Origin: Epithemia pelagica
Lineage: Eukaryota; Bacillariophyta; Bacillariophyceae; Surirellales; Surirellaceae
Length of the DNA stretch: 64,000 bases
Assembly (NCBI GenBank): GCA_946965045.2
Contig: OX337228.1
Coordinates: 5,704,001 to 5,768,000, forward strand
Direction of reading: 5' to 3'
The notes below the pieces were generated by a model. That model saw only the letters and a program-made list of their open reading frames with translations. It was not told where the DNA came from and did not search any database. Position numbers and translations under genes: made by a program. This document shows, piece after piece, positions 1 to 9,896 of the stretch (position 1 is the stretch's first letter; the number at the start of each line of letters is the position of its first letter).

Positions 1-291
1 TTTTTCTGGCAACAGCACACACAACGTCTTCCTCGTTCAAGAGACAAAGAAGAAGCAAAGCGAGATGTTGGTTTTTTGTGGCCGTGAACTGTGAACCGCG
101 TAAGGCGTGAGGTGAGTGATCGCCAGTCGGTGGTCGCACGTCTGGTCGGACGCACACCGGCACGTTTTGGTCGCGGTAATATTGCATGCCATATCTTTGA
201 GAGAGCAAACCCAATGAGACGATCCTGTTCGCACAAAGTACTCCTACCGATCATCAGAGAAGACAATTCGACGGGGACGACACCTTCGGCA

Positions 292-1425
292 ATGGTCGCA
301 CTCATGCCGAAGATCAGTGTGTTACGTCTCACATGCTGGACATGGCTGGCGGTGGCCCTCATTTTCCCAGAAATCTTGGTCTCGGCATCAACCACTCCCT
401 CCACGACAACCACGAGCCACTTGATTTTGGACCAATATGGCGATGCCGTGCAACTGCGACATGCACTCAATGCCGCGCAACAACAGGGTAGTTTTGTCAT
501 GATCCTCCATGAACAATCTCGCGCCAGTGCCACGAATAGTGAGAAATTGTGGGTGATATCCACCACGGATCACGACGATACAGGCAACATGGACACGTGG
601 ACGACGCACTTGCGATCTCGAGCGACACGGAGCCAAGCAGAGAGTGCCGTACAAAATGAACCAAGCACATTTCAACAAATTGGAACAATCTATCAAGGAC
701 AATCGTTTTTTCTAAAGCCATTGGTATCCACTTTTTCGCACAGCTTTGAACAAGTGTCCTCATCGCTGGACCAGCAACAACATGCTCGTGTGGCCATGGT
801 TTGCGTGGGAGTTCAGGCCGATGCCAAATGGCTGTGGGGTCGATTGAACGAATATGCCACAATGGTATGGGAGCTTTCCGACACTAGGCTGGAACTCCAG
901 GGTATCCTGTCGTTTGTGTCGACCATCCTGTGTCGCAGTGCCATTCTCTATCCGCCCGTTCCCAATTCATATGGAGGCGTCTTGCGAGCCTTTTTGAAAC
1001 AATCCGAGTCTACCTTGGATATGAAAACAGCCGATTGGTCACGTCCCTTGGGAGTCTGTGCCATTGTTCTCGATTTGGCACGTCATCCCGTAGACCAAAG
1101 ACGATTGTACCGCATCGATCCTTCCGGCATGGTGGAACCCATCCTGGATGATTCCATCTTTTTGGGGAAATGGGGATCTACCATGGAAAGCTGGTGGGAG
1201 ACACATGTAGATCAACAACAAGCAGAAGATCCGGATCAGAGCTTTTTGGAGGAACAGCACCTTTGCACCCTCGTGGCTCGTGGCTTGACCCATGTCTTGG
1301 GCCATGAGGATCGTCTCCCACGGTTTCTGCGAATCGAACGCTGGGCGAATAATGGTGATTCATCATCCTCATCATCCAGGCAGATTGAACGACGTCTTGT
1401 AGCGCTCCAGAATGTACAACGGTGA
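292..1425 (+). CDS. Divergent proteasome alpha-subunit-like protein with a secretory leader
   Basis: The reading frame is open from position 91, but the ATG at 292 begins a convincing signal peptide: a hydrophobic stretch LAVALIFPEILVSAS after a short basic start. I use it as the start (377 aa). After a short Ser/Thr-rich stretch, DQYGDAVQLRHALNAAQ aligns with the proteasome alpha N-terminal signature (EGRLFQVEYALEAV). GVQADAKWLWGRL matches the family's G-x-ADA-x-x-L segment, and LYRIDPSGMV matches the conserved DPSG strand, followed by a 'GKWGS' turn like the usual IGSASEG. Order and spacing fit an Ntn-hydrolase alpha-type fold. Alpha subunits are structural and non-catalytic, and normally lack signal peptides, so this copy would enter the ER or a plastid-surrounding compartment. 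The residue after the predicted cleavage site is not aromatic, which argues against plastid stroma. Fold assignment is by motif only. Confidence 0.55.
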   Translation: MVALMPKISVLRLTCWTWLAVALIFPEILVSASTTPSTTTTSHLILDQYGDAVQLRHALNAAQQQGSFVMILHEQSRASATNSEKLWVISTTDHDDTGNMDTWTTHLRSRATRSQAESAVQNEPSTFQQIGTIYQGQSFFLKPLVSTFSHSFEQVSSSLDQQQHARVAMVCVGVQADAKWLWGRLNEYATMVWELSDTRLELQGILSFVSTILCRSAILYPPVPNSYGGVLRAFLKQSESTLDMKTADWSRPLGVCAIVLDLARHPVDQRRLYRIDPSGMVEPILDDSIFLGKWGSTMESWWETHVDQQQAEDPDQSFLEEQHLCTLVARGLTHVLGHEDRLPRFLRIERWANNGDSSSSSSRQIERRLVALQNVQR

Positions 1426-1743
1426 TAATTATAAAAGGTTTCGTATCTCGCCCTTTCGTGGGGATTTGGAATCCAGCTACGGTTATTACTTCGAAATCTA
1501 GGGACTCCCTCCGACAGGTACTTCTAGAGGACAACGGACGTCTCCTTGCCCACGCCCACATAGCATAAAGTGGGGGCGGGTAGCTTTTCCTACCCCTCTT
1601 CTTAAGGTACGGGCCTTCGCCCTGTCGCATTGGTTAGAATTTGGTGAGCCCCCCCTATCCACAATCCTCATCGGCATTTTGACTTTTGGAGACGGGGTTC
1701 CATTGCAAGTGATATTGCAACGTAACAACAGTGGCATACTTCC
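1426..1743. other. Intergenic spacer
   Basis: Short spacer between two genes on the same strand. Both strands contain reading frames, but none has family motifs or a credible start. It should hold the 3' UTR of the upstream gene and the promoter of the p24 gene. No repeat or RNA gene was recognised. Confidence 0.5.
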
Positions 1744-2535
1744 ATGATTGTCAAGGGTTCCTTTGGGTGGTTTTTTCTCTGTACAGTTGCCTTATTTTGG
1801 CTGGAGCAGCAGCAATGTGGAGTGTTGGCCTTGTCTGGCGTAGTATCGGTCAAACCCGACAATGACGAATGCTATCGATTTCGGACACTGCCGTCCTGGC
1901 GCAAAGATATAAAGAGCAATCCACGTTATCTTTGGGGAAACTTTGAAGCCATCAATGACGAAATGTATGGCTCATCTGGTCCTGTTGTGGTCTTTCTCGC
2001 CACGGATAATATGGCAAAAACTGTGTACCAAAGCCCCGAAGTTCAGTCCTCGGGCCATTTCGACGTGAAACTCGAAGCAGGCAAATTGTATTGGTTTTGC
2101 ATCTCTAACAGGGACAAAAGAGATGGTTTTCTGGACGATGACTTTACTGCTGGTGGCCCTGGTGGTCTAGATATGGGGCGCAGCATTGGATTTTCGTTTG
2201 ATCTGGTGACCAGTGATCAGTTTGACTACGGAGACGCGGGCGTCGAGGTCGACCCCAATGTCGATGAGACGACCAAAGCCCATCGAGAAGCCAAGGAACG
2301 AGCGTCCGTGTGGCTCAAAACGTCAGGTAGTCTGTTGCAACGACTCAAGGATATGAAATCACATTTTAACTATCTTCGGATTCGAGAAGCCGACCATCGA
2401 TCCGTCACCGAGCAAACCTTTACCGATGTACTCTCCTGGACAGTATGGGAAGCAGTAACGGTGACAGTCGTCGCAGTTGGTCAAATTTTGTTTTTCCGGA
2501 GATACTTGGAACGAAAAAACAGAGTATTAGGCTAA
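1744..2535 (+). CDS. p24 family (TMED/emp24/gp25L) cargo receptor
   Basis: 263 aa type I membrane protein of the ER-Golgi shuttle. It has an N-terminal signal peptide (about residues 1-30), a GOLD-like beta-rich lumenal domain (about 35-165, with DECYRF near its start and LEAGKLYWFCISN where the second conserved cysteine lies), a charged helical region (about 175-225) expected to form the coiled coil, one transmembrane segment near residues 231-251, and a short cytosolic tail FFRRYLERKN. The tail has the paired aromatic residues and basic residues used for COPII and COPI binding. Length and layout are typical of p24 proteins, which package cargo such as GPI-anchored proteins into vesicles. 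The subfamily cannot be assigned from motifs alone. Confidence 0.85.
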   Translation: MIVKGSFGWFFLCTVALFWLEQQQCGVLALSGVVSVKPDNDECYRFRTLPSWRKDIKSNPRYLWGNFEAINDEMYGSSGPVVVFLATDNMAKTVYQSPEVQSSGHFDVKLEAGKLYWFCISNRDKRDGFLDDDFTAGGPGGLDMGRSIGFSFDLVTSDQFDYGDAGVEVDPNVDETTKAHREAKERASVWLKTSGSLLQRLKDMKSHFNYLRIREADHRSVTEQTFTDVLSWTVWEAVTVTVVAVGQILFFRRYLERKNRVLG

Positions 2536-2798
2536 GGGTGTGGGTTTGTCATTGCTACGGTTGTTCTCATGCTCGGAAACAAACTCGATTTGTGAACTAA
2601 TGTGAACTGATGCAGTTGAAACTCTACATGTGATGATACCATGTCCCAGCGGACAACTTCGCCGAAAACGGACAAGCGAATGTCCACTACTACCAAAAAA
2701 GTAGCTGATAATATCAAGATAGAAGTATCCATATGCAATGATTCAAATTCCGCTGGCTTCCCTTTTATTGACTACTCGCGCAAACACTACGACTCTCT

Positions 2799-4478
2799 TC
2801 AATCAGACCTAGGGATCGGTTCTCCGAGCTCGTTATTGGGGTCGCGCTCACGTGGATCCGTCTGACCCTTTAACTTGGCTTCGGATTTTAAAATTTTACG
2901 TTGTCTTCGAGATTCAACATACAAGAATTTGTCCTCCTGTTTCATTGCTTTCCATTCATCCAAGCGCTCGAAGCAGCTACGAATATCATCTGGACCGAGT
3001 TTGTGGCCAATTACGAGGGCGTTTTCATCTTGACATTGTGCATGATTCTGGAAGAAAGGGCTATGAATCCACCAAACATTTAAAGGGGACTCATCAAGCC
3101 ATATTCCCAAGGAAGTGTCTTCGCCTTGATAGTAGGTCAAGTTTCGTTGGCTGGCAATATAACTGGCAACTGGGCGAGACACCACATGACCACGACTGCC
3201 TTGAGGCCAGTAGGGATAAACATTACGACTGTATTGAAATTCTGCCCATTTCCCTTTTCTGTTGACAAGAGCATGGGGTACAATTCGGCCCAGGACAATG
3301 GGCAGATCGGGGTTGTAAAGATCCAAAAGCGCGTGCTGTAGTGTACCAACACGTACCACTGTGTCGTCGTCGGCCTTTAGGATCCATTTCACGTGGGTCA
3401 TGGAGTTTACGACCCATTGGTACGCAAAGTGGAGCTTGTACGGAAGGCTCATGTACGACTCGGGGAGAATTGAATCGATAATATCACCATATTGTTTCGA
3501 TTCTTCTACCAATTGCTCTTGGATAGTACCGCTTTCATTTCTTGCCATACCACCTACAACAAAATAGACAGAGTGGTTGTTTGCCCACGTCTCTCGAATC
3601 GCCTGGCGATGAAGATGGTTCGATCTGGAAGACAGTACAATGACAACCATGGGATCATTCGAATGAGAGGCAGCAGGAAGTGGTAATGTAGTATTTGTTT
3701 TCACTGCAGGTATGCTGTAGTTGTAGAAGACACCGTCCTTTTCCCATGCCCTGATCCGCTGTTTCCGGATTATCCTCAACTCTTCTGGGCTGTATTCAAT
3801 GGGTGCCTGTAGGTTGGGGGGTTGTTTGTGAGGTCTTGGCTGTTTCCGTCTACCGTCGTACTCATCCTCATAACCGAAGAAGTACTCATACAGATCCGTC
3901 ATCACTTTTCCGAGCAAGGACTGGGGTCCTTCGCTATCTCTTCGGTAGGAATGGTGCTTGCCTTTTGGAGTCTCATAAGAGTCTTCACCACTGAACAAAC
4001 CGCCCGATATTTGTTCCAATCGTTTTCTTTCTCGAATGACCTCATTGTGAGCATGCCGATGTTTCTTCCTTTCTTCCATACGATCTCGTAACACGGCGAC
4101 CATGTCCTTTTGTGATCGATTTTGGTGCGAAAAACTGTCTCCATGTGATGGATCTATTGTATCACCAGGAACACGGTCTTTAAAGTAATCATCATGGCCA
4201 TAACCAGAACCCACTGAAGATGTTCTAATAGCCTGTTTGCCAAAAGAATTATCATGCCGAGATTGCGAAACTATGGATGGTAAATCTCGAATGCCGGCGT
4301 TGGCGTTCCAGTCTGGTTGACGTCCATAATCATGAAAGGGCTCTTGATACGTGAGCGAATACAATGTGAAAACGAAGATCGAAGAAGAGCATCCGAGCAA
4401 TGATGCAACAATGTAGTAAAGTAGCGCAGACACCGAATTCTTCCTACGAGGCCTTGGGGATGATGATGAGCCGGCCAT
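2799..4478 (-). CDS. GT31 family beta-1,3-galactosyltransferase-like protein
   Basis: 559 aa, single exon, Golgi type II topology. A short basic N-terminus is followed by a hydrophobic anchor (about residues 16-42), then a long charged, low-complexity stem (about 45-255) and a C-terminal Galactosyl_T domain. The domain opens with VVIVLSSRSNHLHRQAIRETW (near residue 276), has the metal-binding DXD-type motif KADDDT (near 368) and ends with the conserved acidic EDTSLGIWL motif (near 452). These are the hallmarks of GT31 enzymes, which transfer galactose or N-acetylglucosamine in beta-1,3 linkage to glycoproteins or proteoglycan-like acceptors. Donor and acceptor cannot be told from sequence. 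It is divergently arranged with SEC11 across a 302 bp spacer. The ATG at 4478 is the only in-frame ATG upstream of the anchor. Confidence 0.85.
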   Translation of the reverse strand: MAGSSSSPRPRRKNSVSALLYYIVASLLGCSSSIFVFTLYSLTYQEPFHDYGRQPDWNANAGIRDLPSIVSQSRHDNSFGKQAIRTSSVGSGYGHDDYFKDRVPGDTIDPSHGDSFSHQNRSQKDMVAVLRDRMEERKKHRHAHNEVIRERKRLEQISGGLFSGEDSYETPKGKHHSYRRDSEGPQSLLGKVMTDLYEYFFGYEDEYDGRRKQPRPHKQPPNLQAPIEYSPEELRIIRKQRIRAWEKDGVFYNYSIPAVKTNTTLPLPAASHSNDPMVVIVLSSRSNHLHRQAIRETWANNHSVYFVVGGMARNESGTIQEQLVEESKQYGDIIDSILPESYMSLPYKLHFAYQWVVNSMTHVKWILKADDDTVVRVGTLQHALLDLYNPDLPIVLGRIVPHALVNRKGKWAEFQYSRNVYPYWPQGSRGHVVSRPVASYIASQRNLTYYQGEDTSLGIWLDESPLNVWWIHSPFFQNHAQCQDENALVIGHKLGPDDIRSCFERLDEWKAMKQEDKFLYVESRRQRKILKSEAKLKGQTDPRERDPNNELGEPIPRSD

Positions 4479-4780
4479 ATGGACGCCACGAGGTTTTCAT
4501 TGAGCTGTAGTTGATGCTGTCTCCCCGTTCGATTTCGATGCCCTTCTGCGATTTGGGATTCTTCGTCGTCATTGTGTCGACAGGTTTTCCTAGAGGTAGC
4601 CTTTGCATTTTCTGTGGTAGTCCATTCCCGTTAAAGTGCTCATTACCTCTTTCAGCTCGTTCCACGTGTTGGCCACATCAAAGATCCTTGTGGCGGCAAT
4701 ATATCCCCGCACTATTTCGTTGACAACACGGGCTCTTCGATTCAACCCAACATAATCTCCTTTATTACCAATCATACACC
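4479..4780. promoter_or_regulatory. Divergent promoter region, GT31 / SEC11
   Basis: 302 bp between the starts of two divergently transcribed genes; it must contain both 5' UTRs and promoters. No TATA box or other specific element could be called with confidence. Reading frames in it are short and without motifs. Confidence 0.4.
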
Positions 4781-5516
4781 ATGATCAAAGATATAATGGA
4801 TAAACAGGTCTACGAGCTGAAGAAGCTCTGGGCAAACAAGCGACAGTTGACATTTCAAGTGCTAAATTTAGCCATGATTGTCTTTTCCGCTCTGATGATT
4901 TGGAAAGGCCTCATGTTTGTCACATTGTCCGAAAGTCCAGTTGTGGTGGTTTTGTCTGGAAGCATGGAACCTGCATTTCAGAGAGGCGATATTTTGTTTC
5001 TAAATAATGCCGTTGAAGAGGTGAGAACAATGGTCCATATGCGCGACGTAAGCCACACTTTTTCTCATTTCTGGGCTATTCATTTATTGTTCGATCATGC
5101 ATATTCGATGAAACCTTGTTCCAATGGAATAATAATAACCTGAACGCTACAAAACCACATTCCATTTTTATTGACCACATTGCATTTTTACGGACCAGGT
5201 TCATGTGGGTGATGTAGTTGTTTTCAAAATTAAGGATCGCGACATTCCCATTGTGCACCGTATTCTCAAAGTTCACCGGAATGAAACAACTGGAAAAGTC
5301 GACCTACTAACCAAAGGAGACAACAATCGTGTGGATGATCGGGGTCTTTACGCTCCAGGGCAGCTTTGGCTACAAAGAGAGGATATCCTTGGGAAAGCAA
5401 TTGGTACCCTGCGATATGTGGGTATGGTCACAATAGCGTTAAACGACTATCCGGTTCTGAAGTATGTGCTCGTGGGGTTGATGGGCTTATTCGTGTTAAC
5501 AAGCAAAGAGGGATAG
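4781..5516 (+). CDS. SEC11: Signal peptidase complex catalytic subunit SEC11
   Basis: Two exons, 4781-5020 and 5199-5516, with a 178 bp GT-AG intron in phase 0; joined length 185 aa. It is a membrane-bound serine protease (S26B) that removes signal peptides in the ER. The N-terminal helix (about residues 24-45) is the membrane anchor. SGSMEP (about 59-64) carries the catalytic Ser. The join produces VHVGDVVVF, then VHRIL with the catalytic His, and GDNN with the acidic residue found in eukaryotic Sec11. A second hydrophobic stretch near the C-terminus is also typical. Length matches the family (about 170-190 aa). Without splicing the first exon runs into an unrelated tail, so the intron is well supported. 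Confidence 0.93.
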
Positions 5517-5705
5517 CGTGATTGGACGTTTGACATGTCTTTTCTTATTTATGAGAACGACGGATGAGTATCCCAAAACTGTGCGAGGAGACATTTTGCG
5601 TGGAGATATCCCTTGCTCCACTGTCTTAGAACGAAGGATGATGACTTCTCCAGTCTGCAAGCCGTCGAAACACCTTAAAGTCTAAACAAGCTAATTGAAA
5701 GAATC

Positions 5706-7319
5706 TCAGCTGTGCTCCAGGATCATAAGGCACTCAATGTGTCGTGTTTGTGGGAACAGATCGAAAGGCTGGACCGATGCAATCGTATAGTTATGTTGGA
5801 CCAGGAACGCTGCGTCCCTCGCTTGGGTTGTTGGATCACATGACATGTAGACGATTCTAGCTGGATCATAGTCGACCAGCTGCTTTAGAAACGTTTCACT
5901 GCATCCTTTTCTGGGAGGGTCGAGCACGACGGTCGTAGAATTACGTGGGAAATCGGAAATAGCGGAGAAAATGTTTTCTGCCGACGCAGCGAGGAATTCG
6001 CAGTTGTGTATTTGATTTGCTTGCGCGTTGGCAGTAGCTTCGGTAATGGCTTTCTCATTGATCTCGATGCCCACGACACGATCAAAGTGTTGAGCACATG
6101 ATAAGGCAAACAAGCCGCTGCCGCAATAACAGTCGGCCAAATGTGTCATTTGTCCTCCCATTGTAGCTTCTGATACAACACTATCAACCATGAGCGGGAG
6201 GACATGGTAATTGTTCTGAAAGAAATTGCCAGCCTTGTAGGTAAAATCAAGTCCCCCAACTGTTGTGGTCAGATCGTTTCGGTGATTCGTCTCGACGTAG
6301 GAGTCATCTAAATTCCCCTGACGTAACAAAAGCGTCGCTCCCTTTTTCCCTTTTGGAGGGTTCGACAAGAGCTGCTTCCGAATGTTGCCATATGCCTCGT
6401 TCACTGCAGGCGTCGCAATAGGGCATTCTGCAACGTCAATCACCTGCCGAGAGCTCTGTTTTTGGAATCCAATAGCTTGAATCTCCTTGACAATGGAATT
6501 GTTTGCAAGGTTCTGCTGTCCTCTCCTGCTCTTTGTTGGTTCGTTATAATGCGGAGTTAACTTGCTTCGGTAGCCGTAAATGTGGTCCGTTCCCAAGCAG
6601 GGTTTGACCAAGGCCTTATCAAGTTCAATCTTGTACAGAGCTAGGGCATCCTTCACGTGTGCCGTCTTCCACTTTCGCTGCGATCCTATTTCCATATGCT
6701 GGAGCTGACATCCACCACATTCGTTGGCCAAAGGGCAAACTGAATCTATACGATCGCCACTAGCCTCCAGAACCTGCACAAGATCTGCTTCACTGTAACC
6801 TCGAAAGTTGCGAAAGATACGTACTCTCACCAGTTCACCTGGAATTACAGAGGGCACCATGACGACCCATTTGTTCTTCTCTCCATTGGTTGCTCTACTT
6901 TCATCGTTGAATTCATCATTCGTTGGACTTGGTTTGGTTCTGTCTGCATTGACCTCTTCCAAGCCTTTAATTTGTTCTGGAGTAAGGACTACACGCCCCA
7001 GGCCCATTCCTCTGTTGGTCAGAGTTTCGACCACAATATCCAATTCTTGACGGTAGGAAAATGGAAAAGGAACAAATTTACTGGGTGCTATCACTGGAGA
7101 TACATTCGTGACAACGGATTCCGGAGTCTGTTGTTGTTGACGTGATGACACTGGAACAGAAGCACATCGATGTGGCAGTGGTAGCTTTCTGGATCTCGAC
7201 AACGAGCTGGTTCGGTGTACAAAGTGGGAGAACGATGGAAATGCTTCTCTAGAGCTGATGGACTGTAGCAAGAACATGATATTGAAAACAACAAGACACG
7301 AAAGTCTAGGGCCAGTCAT
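5706..7319 (-). CDS. Plastid-targeted RNA (uracil-5-)-methyltransferase, RumA/TrmA family
   Basis: 537 aa from the ATG at 7319; the frame is open further upstream but without an ATG. It is an SAM-dependent enzyme making 5-methyluridine in rRNA or tRNA. The N-terminus is a signal peptide ending REA followed by FPSF, i.e. phenylalanine at +1, the diatom plastid import signature. A TRAM-like segment includes SVIPGELVRVRIF. The iron-sulfur cysteines lie in CPLANECGGC. The methyltransferase core has the SAM-binding LADCYCGSGLFAL, the motif VVLDPPRKGC and the catalytic cysteine in YMSCDPTTQARD. FFQNN precedes the SAM motif, as in RumA. RumA-like and TrmA-like substrates cannot be separated here, but the iron-sulfur cluster favours the rRNA-type (RumA/RlmC/RlmD) branch. 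The start faces RFT1 across 202 bp. Confidence 0.88.
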   Translation of the reverse strand: MTGPRLSCLVVFNIMFLLQSISSREAFPSFSHFVHRTSSLSRSRKLPLPHRCASVPVSSRQQQQTPESVVTNVSPVIAPSKFVPFPFSYRQELDIVVETLTNRGMGLGRVVLTPEQIKGLEEVNADRTKPSPTNDEFNDESRATNGEKNKWVVMVPSVIPGELVRVRIFRNFRGYSEADLVQVLEASGDRIDSVCPLANECGGCQLQHMEIGSQRKWKTAHVKDALALYKIELDKALVKPCLGTDHIYGYRSKLTPHYNEPTKSRRGQQNLANNSIVKEIQAIGFQKQSSRQVIDVAECPIATPAVNEAYGNIRKQLLSNPPKGKKGATLLLRQGNLDDSYVETNHRNDLTTTVGGLDFTYKAGNFFQNNYHVLPLMVDSVVSEATMGGQMTHLADCYCGSGLFALSCAQHFDRVVGIEINEKAITEATANAQANQIHNCEFLAASAENIFSAISDFPRNSTTVVLDPPRKGCSETFLKQLVDYDPARIVYMSCDPTTQARDAAFLVQHNYTIASVQPFDLFPQTRHIECLMILEHS

Positions 7320-7521
7320 CGTAAATCGGACCAGAGGTAGGGGGACAAGCACATGGTCTCTCCTTTTTCTAGACAGAATCGAAAATCGAAGTATTATTAT
7401 TTGTGCGGCTATCCCTTCGTCGAATAGGTTATGAGCGCCAGATGTCCCTCATCATGTCCCATCAGAGTTCCGAATCTTTCTGCAAAAAGTTTCTCCCACA
7501 GCTCCTCATGGAGAGGGAGTC

Positions 7522-9210
7522 ATGTCGTCCGCACCAGCGCCAAGCGAGGTACCCCACGATGGTGGTCATGGTGCTGCATCTCCCCGAAAGGAGGATATGG
7601 AACGCTTCACCAATGCAGCATTCCGGGGCACGTTGGCCACATTGGCACTTCGACTTCTTTCGTTTGTGTGTACCCAGTGGACGATTCGCATGTTGGATCC
7701 AGCAACCTTGGGACGGGCGTCGGTACAGCTGGAGCTTTTACAAACCACGGTGCTCTTTCTCAGTCGAGAAGGATTCCGTCTCGCATTGACAAGAAACGTT
7801 TCGGAGAAGAATTCGTCAGTCGCATGGCTCAGTATTCCAACGGGTACTGTCATGTCTCTACTGGCACTCACATTCCATTTGTATCATTCACAAAGCTTGG
7901 TTGAGCCAGAGTCTGATCCTTCTCCGTCCGAAAATGGCGATTCGTCCAACCCTCTAGATTACCGCGTCGCAGGAATTCTTTACTGCGTAGCATGTTGGAT
8001 TGAGATTTTGGGTGAACCTGCCGCTCTTAACTCCTTACGTGAAATGAATGTGACCCTCAAAGTCACAGCGGAATCAATGGCAACTGTGAGCAAGACGGTG
8101 GCACTCGTTGTGTTTCTTCATTATCTCCAAACGGATTGGCCGGTGACTGCGTTTGGACTTTCTCAGATGGTGTTTGGGACCGTGTTTACATCCTTTCTCT
8201 ATTTTCAAACATGGGGGCAGCTACAGTGGCCAAAAACCAGTGCCCTCGACGCAAATGCCTGCTACTTGACATTGGTATTCACGCTGCAGGGCTGTTTCAA
8301 ACATTTTCTTACTGAGGGTGATCGAATCATCTTGACAACCATGAGTGAAAACTACAATCAAGGTGTCTATGCCATGGGGAGCAGCTACGGTGGCATGGCT
8401 GCTCGCATATTGTTTCAACCGATTGAGGAAAACTGCCGACTCTTGTGGAGTCGATTGGCACAGGAACAAATGGATAAAAGTGAAGGAAAAAAGTCCACCG
8501 CTAAGCTTGAAGACTCGTATACGCTGGTGATCAAGTTTGTGTTATACATTGGATTTGTGTTTAGTTTTCTCGCCGTAAACTACACTAAGGTCCTTCTCAA
8601 CCTTTTGGCGGGGAAACGATGGGGTACCAATCTCGAGGCCGTGGCTACACTGTCGGCCTTTTGTGTGTACACAGCGTTCATGGCGTGGAATGGAACGACC
8701 GAAGCCTTTGTCTATGCCTGTATGAAATCAGGTTCGGACATTAGCCGTCTTGGATTGGCCCATACAATTGTGGGAGTCATGTTTGCCGTGGTGGGTCCGT
8801 TTGCCGTGCAATGGTATGGAACCGTCGGACTGGTTGCCGTGAATTGTTTGGCAATGTTTCTTCGATCCATGTACTCCTTGTACTACGCGTCGCAGTTCTT
8901 TGGGATTCACAGTTCGATTTCTGCCTGGAGAATCATGGGGAACCTGCTACCACGAATGTTCCCGCACCCCATTGTCATGGCAGCTTTTGCCTTGTCGTAT
9001 GTAGCGACAAGTTTCTCGCTACATGATTTACGAACGACAACAGCGGAACTGGATATTCCAGTCGGAAGTGCAGCGTGGTTTCGGTACTCTCTGAGACATA
9101 TTGGCGTGGGAATATCTTGTGCAATTGTGATTTTATCCATAAGCTTCTCACTGGAGAAAGACTTTCGACGGGGAATCTTGCGTATCCTACGAAAGGACAA
9201 GAAAGACTGA
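7522..9210 (+). CDS. RFT1: RFT1 family protein (dolichol-linked oligosaccharide pathway)
   Basis: 562 aa polytopic membrane protein of the ER. After a short hydrophilic N-terminus, the RFT1 opening is clear: AAFRGTLATLALRLLSF, then LGRASVQLELLQTTVLFLSREGFRLA, which is the most conserved stretch of the family. About ten to twelve hydrophobic segments follow, along with a conserved YAMGSSYGGMAARILFQPIEE block matching the family's 'YGSLAARFLFQPIEE' type motif. RFT1 is needed for N-glycan precursor assembly at the Man5GlcNAc2-PP-dolichol stage; its role as a flippase is disputed. The length is typical (about 540 aa). The ATG at 7522 is the first in frame. Confidence 0.92.
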   Translation: MSSAPAPSEVPHDGGHGAASPRKEDMERFTNAAFRGTLATLALRLLSFVCTQWTIRMLDPATLGRASVQLELLQTTVLFLSREGFRLALTRNVSEKNSSVAWLSIPTGTVMSLLALTFHLYHSQSLVEPESDPSPSENGDSSNPLDYRVAGILYCVACWIEILGEPAALNSLREMNVTLKVTAESMATVSKTVALVVFLHYLQTDWPVTAFGLSQMVFGTVFTSFLYFQTWGQLQWPKTSALDANACYLTLVFTLQGCFKHFLTEGDRIILTTMSENYNQGVYAMGSSYGGMAARILFQPIEENCRLLWSRLAQEQMDKSEGKKSTAKLEDSYTLVIKFVLYIGFVFSFLAVNYTKVLLNLLAGKRWGTNLEAVATLSAFCVYTAFMAWNGTTEAFVYACMKSGSDISRLGLAHTIVGVMFAVVGPFAVQWYGTVGLVAVNCLAMFLRSMYSLYYASQFFGIHSSISAWRIMGNLLPRMFPHPIVMAAFALSYVATSFSLHDLRTTTAELDIPVGSAAWFRYSLRHIGVGISCAIVILSISFSLEKDFRRGILRILRKDKKD

Positions 9211-9896
9211 TTGGGGTGTCGGGTGTCGGACGAAGCAAATCGTATCATGGTTGCTTTCCGATTGGGTATGAGCAGTTTCAGTTCGCTGATGAGGCTAAAG
9301 ACGTATTCGGCAGGACAATACCATACCAAATGGTTGAGACATTATTCTATCAAGATGGTTATCAAAGGGCGAAGGTACTATGGTGTCATGATGCCCAGAA
9401 GTTGAAGTGTAGCCCACACTTCCGAATTCCGGACCTCTTCCGGTATCGAGAAAAATGGCGATGATGGCGCTTTCTCGGGGTCCCCCTGCGTGGCTGCAAT
9501 TTTGAAATATTAGGCAAGTTGTGGGACGGCAATAGTAGTGTCTGGTCCGCTACCTGGATAAGAATTAAGCCTTATATAATTTTGGTGGTCACGTCAGCAA
9601 ATCAGGACCAAAAGATATGGGATCATTGTCGGCGTGCGATACTGAAACCATGCCCGCCACACAAAAAGACAAACGGCCACATAACACGACAAGCTTGAAA
9701 GAACAACTTACCGACCTAATCGATTGAAGATACACTTCCATCTTCTACGGGGTTCATCAATATCGACTTGTATTGAGTCCATTTTTGCTGACACTCTATC
9801 ATTAAATACTCTTCTCGTACTGCCACTTCTTTTGTGGCAATCAGATTTCACCATAGTGGCTCTTGATGCAACTTTTCTGGAAAGCCTCGATACCAA
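9211..9896. other. Intergenic region without recognised genes
   Basis: 686 bp between RFT1 and the AlkB/isochorismatase fusion, on the same strand. Several reading frames of 60-130 codons exist on both strands, but they have no domain motifs and mostly lack ATG starts. No tRNA, repeat or element was recognised. The second half presumably contains the fusion gene's promoter. Confidence 0.45.

Noticed and set aside
2641-2865. 74-codon plus-strand frame after p24
   Set aside because: It overlaps the 3' end of the GT31 gene antisense and has no recognisable features; too weak to call.
9075-9464. 129-codon frame overlapping the RFT1 3' end
   Set aside because: It overlaps RFT1 in another frame and has no domain signature.
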